A DNA stretch of 64,000 nucleotides, taken from Armigeres subalbatus (lineage: Eukaryota > Arthropoda > Insecta > Diptera > Culicidae). The notes below the pieces were generated by a model. The model saw only the letters and a list, made by a program, of their open reading frames with translations, ran no database searches and was not told the origin of the DNA. Each line of letters opens with the position of its first letter. Within the stretch, counting starts at the first letter, position 1. A program made the translations under genes and the position numbers. The DNA is taken from positions 381,689,278 through 381,753,277 of the forward strand of contig NC_085141.1 in assembly GCF_024139115.2 (NCBI RefSeq), in the 5' to 3' direction. Below are positions 33,531-43,479 of the stretch, piece after piece.

Positions 33531-34187
33531 ATGTGATGAACCTGTCTGGTCCGGCGAATCCAGTCACCTATCGTTGGACGAACGTCATCACGCACAGAGA
33601 TGAAGACTCGATGATACTTTCGCTACAAATATCAGGGCCAAATATCAGCAATCCAAGTGGCATCAGCTCAGCAATGTGCGTACCATCAAAGGAACCAATC
33701 TGCCGAAAGTGAATCTGGACATGGAACAAATACGAAGCCTATATCCGCTGTTAAATGAAGGTAAGCTGGAAGCTATTCCACTATCCAAACTATCCAATAC
33801 TCAATTCACTGTCTGCAGCTGACGCGTTTTCCCCTAGGTTGGACGGTAAATGCACAAATTGAATCGACAGAAGCTGATACCGTCGAACAATTTCACATCT
33901 TGATGTGCTCCGAGATGATCTTGATTTGAGCAAATGTTCAGAATTGAGGACTTCGGGATAAAATTCCAAAATCCGAAGATGTCTGAGGCAGACGAACGGG
34001 CTCTGGACATAATGAACCGAACACTGAAGCGTTGTGATACTCATTTCGAAGTGTGCCCCAGGTATAACAACTTTACGTTCCCCAAAAGGGAACATCAAGC
34101 GTAGCGTCGTTTGCAGACAATAGAAAAGAAGATGGATGCTGATTTACAATTCGCCGAGAAGTGCTGCCAGGAGAACTACCTACCTAC
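33531..34187 (+). pseudogene. BEL/Pao protease-to-RT region
   Basis: It reads PVTYRWTNVITHRDEDSM, then (other frame) SNVRTIKGTNLPKVNLDME and SLYPLLNEGKLEAIP. Further on are FRIEDFGIKFQNPKMSE, FEVCPRYNNFTFPKRE and TIEKKMDADLQFAEKCC. This is the known order in BEL/Pao pol just upstream of the RT palm. Several frameshifts separate the blocks. It ends at about 34179 where the CTACCTACCTAC tail of an RTE copy starts. Confidence 0.7.
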
Positions 34188-34215
34188 CTACAGCGTCGAT
34201 ACACCTATTATTTAT

Positions 34216-35481
34216 TTATTTATTCAGGCCGAAGTGGCCTGTGCTCGCTTCTCCATTCGGCTCGGTCCATGGCCACACGTCGCCAACCACGCAGTCTACG
34301 GAAGGTCCGCAAGTCATCTTCCACCTTGCCCGCTGCGCACCTCGCCTTCTTGTGCCCGTCGGATCGTTGTCGAGAACCATTTTCACCGGGTTACTGTCCG
34401 ATATTCTGGCTACGTGCCTGGCACACCGCAGTCGTCCAATTTTCGCGGTGTGAATGATGGATGGTTCTCCCAACAGCTGATGCAACTCGTGGTTCATTTG
34501 CCTCCTCCACGTACCGTCCGCCATCTGCACCCCACCATAGATGGTACGCAGCACTTTCCTTTCGAAAACTCCAAGTGCGCGTTGGTCCTCCACGAGCATC
34601 GTCCAGGTCTCGTGTCCGTAGAGGACTACCAGTCTAATGAGCGTTTTGTAGATTGTCAGTTTGGTACGGCGGCGAACTCTATTCGATCGGAGCGTCTTGC
34701 GTGGTCCAAAGTGCGTACGATTTCCCGCCACTATGCGTCTCCGAATTTCTCTGCTGGTGTCATTTTCGGCAGTCACCAGTGAGCCCAAGTACACACATTT
34801 TTCTACCACCTCGATTTTGTCACCACCGATGCAAATTCGCTGTGGGTGGCTCACATTGTCTTCTCTTGAACCTCTTCCTATCATGTACTTCGTCTTCGAC
34901 GTGTTGATGGCTAGTCCAATCCGCTTAGTTTCCCTCTTCAGTCTGATGTAGGCTTCCTCCATCTTCTCAAAGTTACGTGCCATAATATCTATGTCGTCGG
35001 CGAAGCCAAATAGCTGGACGGACTTATTGAAAATTGTACCACTCGTGTTAATCCCTGCTCTTCGTATTACCCCTTCCAAAGCGATGTTGAATAGCAGACA
35101 CGAAAGACCATCACCTTGCCGTAACCCTCTTCGGGTTTCGAAGGGACTCGAGAATGCCCCTGAAACTCGAACTACGCACATCACCCGATCCATCGTCGCT
35201 TTGATCAACCGTATCAGTTTATCCGGAAAACCGTGTTCCTGCATTAGCTGTCATAGCTGGTCCCAATCGATTGTATCATATGCGGCTTTGAAGTCGATGA
35301 ATAAATGATGTGTGGGTACGTTGTATTCGCGGCATTTCTGCAGTACTTGACGAATGGCGAACACCTGATCCGTGGTGGAACGTTCGCCCATAGAACCCGC
35401 CTGGTACTGCCCCACGAACTCCCTTGCAGTTGGTGCTAGTCGACGGCATAAAATTTGGGAGAGTACCTTCCCGAGCAGCAC
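34216..35481 (-). pseudogene. RTE copy 2 reverse transcriptase and C-terminus
   Basis: 35481-35251 contains LSQILCRRLAPTAREFVGQY, GERSTTDQVFAIRQVLQK and LFIDFKAAYDTIDWDQL. After a stop at about 35250, 35244-34216 (342 codons) contains GFPDKLIRLIKATMD, RRGLRQGDGLSCLLFNIALE and FADDIDIM with the catalytic DD. It continues with INTSKTKYMIGRG, KTLIRLVVLYGHETWTM, FERKVLRTIYGG and RRRGAQRARWK. Only one internal stop separates the halves, so this is the best-preserved RT in the window. Confidence 0.8.
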
Positions 35482-35576
35482 AAGTCAGACAAAAATGGTT
35501 GCAGGAACTTAATTGTGACTGAATTCGGTCAAATATAAGTTGCAGTAATCGTTATAGAACATGTGTGCTGCTAGGG
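35470..35576. mobile_element. 107-bp inverted-repeat element in the RTE RT
   Basis: The ends CCCGAGCAGCACA and TGTGCTGCTAGGG are imperfect inverted repeats flanked by TT on both sides. The RT frame is interrupted inside the conserved NAAYKV block and resumes directly after it. The same GAGCAGCAC terminus occurs at 46336. Confidence 0.7.
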
Positions 35577-35695
35577 TTGTAGGCGGCGTTCAGCAATGTG
35601 ATTGCGCGGTAGTTGCTACAATCCAGCTTATCGCCCTTTTTGTAGATGGGACACACGACACCTTCCATCCACTCCTGCGGCAAAACTTCCTCCTC

Positions 35696-36255
35696 CTAAA
35701 TCTTGGTAATGACCCAGTGCAGCGCTCTAGCCAGTGCCTCACCACCGTGTTTAAATAGCTCTCCTGGTAGTTGGTCAACCCCAAAGACTTTGTTGTTTTT
35801 CAGCCGGCCAATCTCCTCCTGGATTTCTTGGAGATCCGGAACCGGTAAAATTATGTACTGCGCGCGTTCTCCCAGGTTCCCATCTTCGTCTGCCACATCA
35901 CCATTCAGGTGTTCTTCGTAGTGCTGCCGCCACCTTTGGATCACCTCACGCCCGTTCGTAAGAAGGTTCCCATTTATGTCCTTACACATATCAGGCTGTG
36001 GCACGTGGCCCTTACGTAAACGGTTCAACTTCTTATAGAACTTTCGTATGTTATTGGCGCGCTACGTCTCTTCACGGTCTCGATCTTCCTTCTGGCGCTT
36101 ATTCCTCCGGAAAATCGAGTTTTGTCTGTTCCGCGCCTGTTTATAACGTGCCTCGTTCGCCCTCGTGCGGTGTTGCAGCAATATCGCCCATTTTTCTCTT
36201 CTACTAACTGCTCACATTCGCCGTCATACCAGTCGTTTCTCTGATCCGAAGGCAC
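35696..36255 (-). pseudogene. RTE copy 2 linker between endonuclease and RT
   Basis: 36255-36025 reads DQRNDWYDGECEQLVEEKN. 36028-35696 reads IIQRWRQHYEEHLNGDVADE-like residues, then GRLKNNKVFGVDQLPGELFK. These precede the RT fingers in RTE proteins. The two pieces are in different frames. Confidence 0.7.
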
Positions 36256-36339
36256 CGTGCCAAGTGCAGCGGTTGCGGTGCAACCAATGGCGGATCGAAT
36301 ATCTCTCCAGCCATCTTCAAGAAACGCTGCGCCTAGCTG

Positions 36340-37283
36340 CTATTCCGTTGGGAGTGCCACTTCCAGCTGCTGCGCGTATTCTTGGGCTAGTCTACCGTCT
36401 TGTAGCCGTCCAGTGTTAAGCCGCGGCGTCCGACTTCGACGCGTGTTGTACACCGTCGAGAGTTTTGAGCGCAGGCATACTGCAACGAAGTAGTGGTTGG
36501 ATTCAATATTCGCACTGCAGTAAGTGCGGACGTTCGTGATGTCGGAGTAGAATTTACCGTCGATTAGAACGTGGTCGATTTGGTTTTCCGTTTCTTGGTT
36601 AGGTGATCTCCATGTGGCCTTGTGGATATTTTTGCGGGGAAAGAAGGTGCTTCGGACTACCATTCCGCGGGAGGCTGCGAAGTTTATGCATCGTTGGCCG
36701 TTGTCATTCGATACGGTGTGTAGACTATCCGGTCCGATGACCGGTCTATACATCTCCTCCCTTCCTACCTGTGCGTTCAAATCACCGATGACGATTTTGA
36801 CGTCCCGCAGTGGACAACCATCGTATGTCTGCTCCAGCTGTGCGTAGAACACTTCTTTCTCGTCGTCGGGTCTCCCTTCGTGTGGGCAGTGCACGTTGAT
36901 GATGCTATAGTTGAAGAAACGGCCTTTAATCCTCAGCTTGCACATCCTTGCGTTGATTGGCTGCCTCCCAATCACACGCTGGCGCATCTTACCCAGCACT
37001 ATGAAGCCGGTTCCCAGCTCGTTGGTGGTGCCACAGCTTTGGTAGAAGGTAGCCGCTCGATGCCGGCTTTTCCACACTTTCTGTCCTGTCCAGCAAAATG
37101 TAATTCATCGTAGATCATCCTGTCGCAACCTGCAAAACCTAGCGACTTGCAGTTCCATGTTCCAAGCCTCCAATCGTGATCCTCTATTCGTCGCCTAGGT
37201 CTTTGCCGATTATATCGAGTCGCATTATCTCTTATATTGTTCGTAATGATTGGTTTTCCAGGCGGCTTATTGGGCCTGCGCAA
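36340..37283 (-). pseudogene. RTE copy 2 AP endonuclease
   Basis: 37283-36999 contains DWRLGTWNCKSLGFAGCDR, the endonuclease start. 37077-36340 (245 codons) contains TFYQSCGTTNELGTGFIVL, INVHCPHEG, VIGDLNAQVGREEMY (catalytic GDxN), ATWRSPNQETENQIDHVLI and an SNHYFVAV block where SDH is normal, so one catalytic residue appears changed. It nicks target DNA to prime reverse transcription in active relatives. Confidence 0.75.
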
Positions 37284-37801
37284 ACCTCCTGTCTCAACGA
37301 AGGGCCATCGTGTCAGGGCTGTTTAGCGTCTCACCTAACACCAGGACTTGGGCTTGTGCGCTTTGAGCGGCACATGGTCGCTTTGGTGGGGCTTACTTGC
37401 GGATACATGCAGCTTTTTATAGAGGTTTAACAGGGCCCACTGTCAAACCCCACCACATCCTAGGCAAGCCCCATAACTCGCAGATGGCCTGGGGAGGGAT
37501 CGTCAAGCCATAGTCCCTGCTGCCCGCGATACACCTATGTCTGGCGTATTGTAGAGCTCCATAATCGTCGGTATTAGGCGATGTTCCTCCAGTTTCCCTG
37601 AACGTTCAGGGTCCCCAGGTCCGATTCCACCGCTAGCAGCCAGCGTGTTCGTGGCCTTCCACGAAGTCGCTGGCCCCTATCTGGTTCTCTGTTGAATATT
37701 GTTTTTGCTATTAATTCTATCGACATTCGCACTAAGTGACCAGCCCACTGAAGTCTGCCGTATTTTAGACGAATTCCCAATATTATCTACTTTGTATACT
37801 T

Positions 37802-38032
37802 CAAGACAAAATTTTCAAAACGACTTATCTGCTTTTGTAAACAAAGATTCAAACGACGATTTGACGAATCTGATAGCTCTCCCACGCAAACCAACACCAC
37901 CAATAGGTAGGTAAAGCTTTCCGCTACCTGTTGATGGTGTTGGTTTGCGTGGGAGAGCTATCAGATTCGTCAAATCGTCGTTTGAATCTTTGTTTACAAA
38001 AGCAGATAAGTCGTTTTGAAAATTTTGTCTTG
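37802..38032. mobile_element. 231-bp near-perfect palindromic element with ACTT target duplication
   Basis: Arms of about 100 bp begin CAAGACAAAATTTTCAAAAC and end with its complement GTTTTGAAAATTTTGTCTTG, around a centre of about 30 bp (AATAGGTAGGTAAAGC region). ACTT flanks both sides (37798-37801, 38033-38036). It splits the C-terminal block of RTE copy 3. The near identity of the arms suggests a recent or conversion-maintained element. Confidence 0.75.
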
Positions 38033-38044
38033 ACTTGATATAGC

Positions 38045-39221
38045 TCATTTCATGCGTCTGCGCCACACACCATTTTCTAGTTTCCCTCCGAGTATTGTAC
38101 GCAGCACATTTCGCTCGAAAACCCCGAAAGCTCTTCGGTTTGCCTTTTTTAATGTCCATGCTTCATGTCCATAAAGGGGCACTGGTAGAATCAGAGTTTT
38201 GTATAGAGCAAATTTCGTTTCCGTCTGCTTGTTGCGGGACTTAAGCTGGTTACGTAATCCGTAAAAGGCCCTATTCGCAGCAGCAATACGTCTTTTCACT
38301 TCACGGGAAACGTCATTGTCACATGTCACAAGCGTTCAAAGGTAAACAAATTCTTCAACAACTTCAAACACATTCCCATCAAGCACTACCTCTGCACCAA
38401 CACCACTTGGTCTTTCCGTATCTCTACCTGCCACCATGTACTTTGTCTTGGTAGAGTTAATGGTGAAGCCTATCCTCGCCGTCTCCGCTACTGCTCTGCG
38501 ATCGATTCTAATAAGGTCGATGCAGTCCGCAAAACCCAGGAGCATGTGCGATCGTGTGATGATAGTGCCGTTCCTCTGCACGCCAGATCTCCTAACAGAG
38601 CCTTCTAAACTTCGTCCAGCGTGGGTGATTCCACAGCTTGACCGTCGCCGACTACGTCCATCCTGCTCCTTAATACACCTTCATTTTCACCGTTCAACAA
38701 ATCCTCGAAGTGCTCCTTCCACCTGGTTGTCACCATAGTCTTGTCTGTCAGCAAATCTCCTTCTCGGTCATTGTACATGGCGAGCACTGGCGCAGTCTTA
38801 TGCCACGCGCCATTGACAGTTGCGTAAAATCTCCGTAGGCCTTATCAAGACTCTCATAGAACTCATCCTTCACGTCATCAGACTTATCGTTCGTTTGTGC
38901 ATAGATGCTGATCAGGCTATAGTTGAAGAATTTGCCCTTCATTCTCAACACGCAAATGCGGTCGCATATCGACTTCCACCGGATAACACGCTTGATCTGC
39001 TTACCGATCATCATGAAACCAACTCCTCGTTCTGCTCTGTCACCACCGCTATAGTAAATGTGGTACTTGAATGAAGTGTTCGCGATGGGATCCACCGCCC
39101 GGAATTCACGTTCTCCAGTTCTGGGCCACCGTATTTCCTGGATTGCTGCCACACTCACGCCGACCTTCTGCAGCGCACGAGCCAGGAGCCTAACACGTGC
39201 GGGTTCATTCAAAACTCTCAC
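38045..39221 (-). pseudogene. RTE copy 3 endonuclease, partial RT and C-terminus
   Basis: 39221-38748 includes GVSVAAIQEIRWPRTGE, GVGFMMIGKQIKRVI and FFNYSLISIYAQTNDKSDD, an endonuclease without its C-terminal SDH part. 38787-38605 includes KTMVTTRWKEHFEDLLNGE. 38581-38336 includes GFADCIDLIRI, where FADD has become FADC, and INSTKTKYMVAGRD. 38329-38045 includes KRRIAAANRAFYGLRNQL and LYGHEAWTLKKANRRAFGV. The catalytic change and deletions make it non-functional. Confidence 0.65.
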
Positions 39222-39599
39222 GTTCCAAGATCCGACTTTCCAATCGTTGTCCTTTATTCATTGCCAAGTCTGGAATCAATCCGTTTGCTCTACTTTTGCC
39301 TTTCTTGGTAACTGTAGGATCTACGGTAGGCTACCTTACCAGGGTTGCGCTACCTAGATCGCGTTGAAGGGGCTGCCTTCTGGATGCTGACACGATGCAG
39401 CATGATGTGCACAGTTTAGTTTAAAGTCCCTCGCTGGCACTCGGACGATGATCAGCCGCCCCTAACATGGAGAACAAACGCTGTTGTGAGCCGATCCTGA
39501 CATGGAGAGCAGACGCTCAGTAAGATCTGGTTGATGTGCTGCATAATATTTTATCCGTGTATAAGTTTGAATCGTTATCAAACGAATATTTTTTAAGGA

Positions 39600-40078
39600 T
39601 GTGTATCACCAATTCATCGTACAAATGTTATGGGAACCAGAACTACTAAGAACTAACTGAATCCTACAATATTTTTACTTATTTCCTCATAAGTTGTGTG
39701 TGCTTCTCGTATCGAACAAAGTAGTAAGCGTTTTTGGACATGTTGTCGCTAACCATCCTTTTTCAACAGAAACAAATTTTGCCATAGCATAACCCTATTT
39801 ACAAGATAACTGTCGAAGAACTGTTGAACTTCGTTCTTCACCTCCGCGAACAAACCGCGCCCAATCCTATCATTCATGGTTGATAGGATTCCTTCCTCTC
39901 CAGTCAATTTTCGGGCTTGTCTTATGAGGTATAAAGGTGGTGAGGTAAAATACTGCATCGCTTCTTGATGGCTCCATGCTTTCGATAACACTAACAAGAC
40001 CCTTAATTTGTTGTCTCTCGTGAACTTTTCTTGAAGCTGCAATATCATCTCATCGAAATTTGCAGCCTTGCGCTTCAA
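39600..40078 (-). pseudogene. Remnant of an unnamed repetitive protein family
   Basis: A 109-codon minus-strand frame (40078-39749) contains MILQLQEKFTRDNKLRVLL, YLIRQARKLTGEEGILS and IGRGLFAEVKNEVQQFF. Beyond its stop, in a shifted frame, lies QHVQKRLLLCSIREAH and then NIVGFS. From memory, multicopy proteins of arthropods and cnidarians show this order (ARKL..EKGIL, a V..FY..D.YSR block, VQKRLLL.NLKE, IGFSKF). They are presumably transposon-encoded, but I know no accepted name. The frame is broken at about 39745. Confidence 0.4.
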
Positions 40079-40089
40079 TTGGACGCATT

Positions 40090-40740
40090 GGAGTTATCCG
40101 ATGTAACGCTTTACTGAGAAAAAGACCTATTAACATTATAAGGTTGTTTTATACAGAACAAATAGTACAAGAAAATTACTGAAATTTATGAAAATCCAAG
40201 AGTATTATTCGAAACATAAGAACAATTGTTTTAAAACATTGCTCCTACTGAACCACGAGATTAGGCTCGAAAACTTGCCGAAAGTTCAAACCATTAAAAT
40301 GTTGAATGCTCTCTACGCCACCTGTCCAACTGTGTACACTTTAGTTGTTTTTTTTTTAATAAAACGCAATATCATAACGAAATGAACTACTTCAGAAGAC
40401 GAATGTATGTATGCAAGGCGGAATATTTTAAAAACAAATAAGTAGGCTTTAAACCTTCAAACCTCAAAGTGATTAAATCATAATTACAGTGCATACTTTA
40501 CATCCGTGACAACAACAGTTGTATAATTATTTATAACTCTCACCAAATGAGAATGAAATGTGTGTACTAGGTTTTATGGCATGCTAAATTATGGCAAGTA
40601 AAGGAACAAATTTATGGGGAATACGTACCATAATGTTTATTTGTTATATCTGTTCGCATACTAGTATTCTCTTTCAATGAAAGAGAAAAGTACACTACTA
40701 CCGAAAGAGCATGACACCACACGGTTGAAATGATTAGCAC
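40090..40740. other. No recognised gene
   Basis: AT-rich spacer with one unsupported 65-codon frame. Confidence 0.4.
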
Positions 40741-40745
40741 ACTTT

Positions 40746-40952
40746 TGTGTTCCATTCACACAAAACGGGCCTCTCCAGAACAACACATAGATGAGTGAGA
40801 GTTACACAGTCAAAAAAAAGGACTCGTGTAATTTGATTGAAACTCGGATCTCAATATATGACACGACCGTACCAGGTATTTTTGTGGCTTTGAAACTCAC
40901 GCACATCTATGTGTTGTTCTGGGACAGGGCCGTTTTGTGTGAATGGAACACA
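40746..40952. mobile_element. 207-bp foldback element
   Basis: TGTGTTCCATTCACACAAAA-CGGGCC and, further in, CCAGAACAACACATAGATG are both matched in reverse complement at 40905-40952 (CATCTATGTGTTGTTCTGG, then GGCCGTTTTGTGTGAATGGA). The centre is about 90 bp and non-coding. Confidence 0.65.
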
Positions 40953-40959
40953 ACATTAT

Positions 40960-41430
40960 GTGAATCATTTTAAGCGTGCAGGGTGAAACGCTCTCTCTGA
41001 CATGTGGTTGTTCGAAATATTTTTTTATAATCAAAGCTACCTTTTCATTCCTTTATTTGTTAGGACGTAGCCGAGCTCATTATGCTTATTTAGATAATAT
41101 TAAAGCGTTCATAGATTATCAATTTTAGGTAAAAATTATTGCTTCAATGTAACACAAGAAAACATATGCACATAGGCTGCACATGTCATCTGCGAATAGA
41201 ATTTTTTGAAACATGTTGCAAGGATTTTGGTGGCAAATTGAAGTCACACGATCAAAAATACGAGCGAAAAAAAATTGTGTAAAAACAGAATCCTGTGTAA
41301 TTAACTATGCCAATAAGGGTAGAAGCCTTATTCATAAACGTTGATTGTATTGTTGATTGTATTAATTAGGCATAGATATTGTTACTAGGTTTTACATGAT
41401 TAGCATTATATCTCACTCCATGCATACCGA
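40960..41430. other. No recognised gene
   Basis: AT-rich spacer without motifs that I recognise. Confidence 0.4.
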
Positions 41431-41439
41431 ACGCACCGG

Positions 41440-42700
41440 CACAGCAATATCTCTTTGCTCTTCGCTTGCGAATTCTCTCAATCTACCGTCGACATCCGCA
41501 GCACACCAGGAATAGTGGTGCTGCAGTGGATGGTTGTATTGAATGTTTCCATCGTACATAGCTTCATCGTCTGCGTCCGCTTGAGAATGTCAACCCGCAT
41601 TCTCTTGGAGCGCTCGGGAATAGCATATTTTGTTCTCAGCAGGCAAGCTCGCTGGTATTTAGTAGCAGCAACTAGAGAAGTTAAACAAAATACGTCAGTC
41701 GTGCACAGACTGGCCTGGAAGTAAAGCGTGACAGACCAATACGGCCCGTGTCGTCCGTCGTCGAGTCGGGTGTTTACCGTCCATGGTGTGTTAGTTGGGA
41801 TTACGCTCGCTCGGTTGTTTGGTGCCTGTCAATTCGCCACAACTGACAACATCCATCCAGTAGGGTCGTGCGGGACCCTGGACGGAACGGGGTGCTTGTT
41901 TAGGTTCGATCAAGGTAATAATTTCCGAACATTGTACTGATGGTGTTTGCAATCTTGCCAGTGTCAAAGTGCAGCGGGATGCAAAATGCCGCGAGTGATT
42001 AATTAATGAGTGGAAGAGTTCGTGTTCCAGGCGTTGTACAACAGGCCGAGGTGTCGCACTAATGACCAGAAATCTAAAAATATAAAAGTTCGTACAAGTG
42101 CGCTCTGTAACAATGAATCCGGATGCATTTGCAAGGGTGCAATGTGTGTCAGGAAAATATGGAAATTCTGTGCGGGTGTCGTCTGTGTAATGAAAATTGT
42201 TTTTTTTTTCTCTTTACTGCAGTTTAAGGGAAGATCCCTGACCACAAGTTAGTTGTGTCTGTGTAGAATACGAAACCTTGTGGCAGCAGCAGCGGCAGCA
42301 ATAAAAAATATAAATAAAAGTGGTGCGATTCGTTGCGAAGAGAGGAAGAGAGATACATACGGAGAAGCATATTAGTTGTGAGTGGAGGGCGCGCGTGCAA
42401 AAATATTTAAATGGAAATGAAGAAAAAGCAAAACATGTCCCATGTGCGGCTGCCCGTAGCAATGGAAACGTTGATTTTAATTTCAGAGAGTTGTTGGAGT
42501 GAATCTGCCACTGAATGTAGTGACGCAGACAAACAGACTACAACAGGGACATCAACCGATAAAAACATCTGTTGTTAAGATCGATTTGGGAAAATCACGG
42601 ATAAGGTGACGGTGATGATCATACGTCAAACCCGTACACGCGCAACGGCCGACTAGTAATTGTTTGAATCGACCTGTAACTCAGTGTGAGATGGAATAAT
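41440..42700 (+). other. Leader-like region, possibly 5' UTR exons of a host gene
   Basis: The stretch is unique in the window, clearly less AT-rich, and has features of insect 5' leaders: CAGCAGCAGCGGCAGCAATA at 42283, and many short upstream-type frames but none long. A donor-like AAG|GTAATA lies at about 41914 and a strong acceptor (T10, then CTCTTTACTGCAG) ends at 42222, so a 308-bp intron is possible. No coding exon follows in the window. I treat it as a candidate first exon of a long-intron gene, not as proven. Confidence 0.3.
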
Positions 42701-42709
42701 TTCGAGTAT

Positions 42710-43400
42710 TATATCTGTTTATCTGTGGTAGTAGTGTTGTTTTCATCCCCAGGTGGAACGTGCGGTCTTTCGCACTTAAAGTGGCATGCTCGGACGCATA
42801 AAAATGCCAAGTGTAATGTCATTTCAGTTAGGGTTGCCAAGATAGTGTTGAATTGACAAACAAATTAATTATCCAATTTTAAATTGTTTTCAAGATGTTT
42901 TATGCTAGGCCTAAAAGATTCTTCACCTAATTCTCATGTTTTTCCATACTTGTCTATGTCAATTTGCTAAATTTTCTGCATTGGACCTACTAAGCCTTTT
43001 CCATGCCTCGTAGGACCCAATTCTTTGGACGTCTCTTTCCAAATTATGTTTCTCGATATTCTTCGACACTTGGGTAAAAAGATATTTGAAGTCAACACTC
43101 CGACAAATGAGTTTTCCGTTGGTACCACCCTCCATATTTAGAAGTATCCAGTAGGCAGGAACTTGAGAAATTTGCCATTTACAAGTGATAAGATAAATAA
43201 CGTGTTTTTAAACTGCAAATACGATTTCTCATAGACAGCAAGCGTTTATTCATGAAAATCGGGTATAAACACATTCACCTTAGGCTTGAAATGCGTGTTC
43301 GTGATAATGACGATTTATGTAGATTATGTCAACTAAAATATTGTTTATTAAAAATTAATAATAATGTTTAATCGATCAATCGTATTGTTGGGTCATCAAT
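42710..43400. other. No recognised gene
   Basis: AT-rich; no frame or repeat recognised. Confidence 0.4.
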
Positions 43401-43408
43401 GTTTTTAA

Positions 43409-43470
43409 AGTGACCAGACGTCCCGCGTTTCACGGGACAGTCCCGCATTTTCACTATTTGTCCCGCGCTG
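43409..43470. repeat. hAT-like terminal sequence, single end
   Basis: AGTGACCAGACGTCCCGCG, then CACGGGACAGTCCCGC, resembles the CAGTGGCCAGACGTCCCGG...GGGACAGTCCCG ends of insect hAT elements that I know. The opposite end was not found, so this is a solo or deleted terminus. Confidence 0.4.
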
Positions 43471-43479
43471 AAAAGTGTC

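Larger units (their letters stand above)
25960..34187 (+). mobile_element. BEL/Pao LTR retrotransposon, heavily interrupted
   Basis: Pieces of one plus-strand gag-pol lie in order: gag N-part 25960-26586, gag C-part and zinc knuckles 32566-32999, aspartic protease 33090-33190, protease-RT region 33531-34187. The gaps are a 6-kb insertion (26587-32565), a foldback-like element (33191-33530) and the RTE nest from 34180 on. Stops and frameshifts occur throughout. No LTR could be recognised at either side. The RT palm, RNase H and integrase are not found downstream, so the 3' half is lost or beyond recognition. Confidence 0.75.
34209..37526 (-). mobile_element. RTE-type retrotransposon, copy 2, full length with 12-bp target duplication
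   Basis: CGATACACCTAT is duplicated exactly at 34197-34208 and 37527-37538. The minus-strand element ends in an AATAAATAAATAA tail next to 34208, a microsatellite tail as expected for RTE elements. The endonuclease is at 37283-36340, linker 36255-35696, RT 35580-34216. A small inverted-repeat element interrupts the RT at 35470-35576. The target was the 3' end of another RTE copy (copy 3), so this insertion is the younger. Confidence 0.8.
37539..39540 (-). mobile_element. RTE-type retrotransposon, copy 3, interrupted
   Basis: This is a second minus-strand RTE. The C-terminal block is at 37780-37574 and then, across a palindromic insertion, at 38329-38045. The RT-like block is at 38581-38336, a linker at 38787-38605, the endonuclease at 39221-38748, and a leader up to about 39540. 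Its 3' end lies beyond RTE copy 2, at 34180-34196, with a GTAG-repeat tail seen as CTACCTACCTACCTAC. The 5' end is not fixed by a target duplication. Much of the RT palm is missing between 38580 and 38605, so it is internally deleted. Confidence 0.65.

Noticed and set aside
34111..34782. 223-residue plus-strand frame
   Set aside because: Antisense to the RTE copy 2 RT C-terminus, no motif.
41695..41728. Inr (TCAGTC) with DPE in the leader-like region
   Set aside because: The initiator matches, but the bases at +28 to +32 read AAGCG, which do not fit the DPE, unlike the two retrotransposon promoters.
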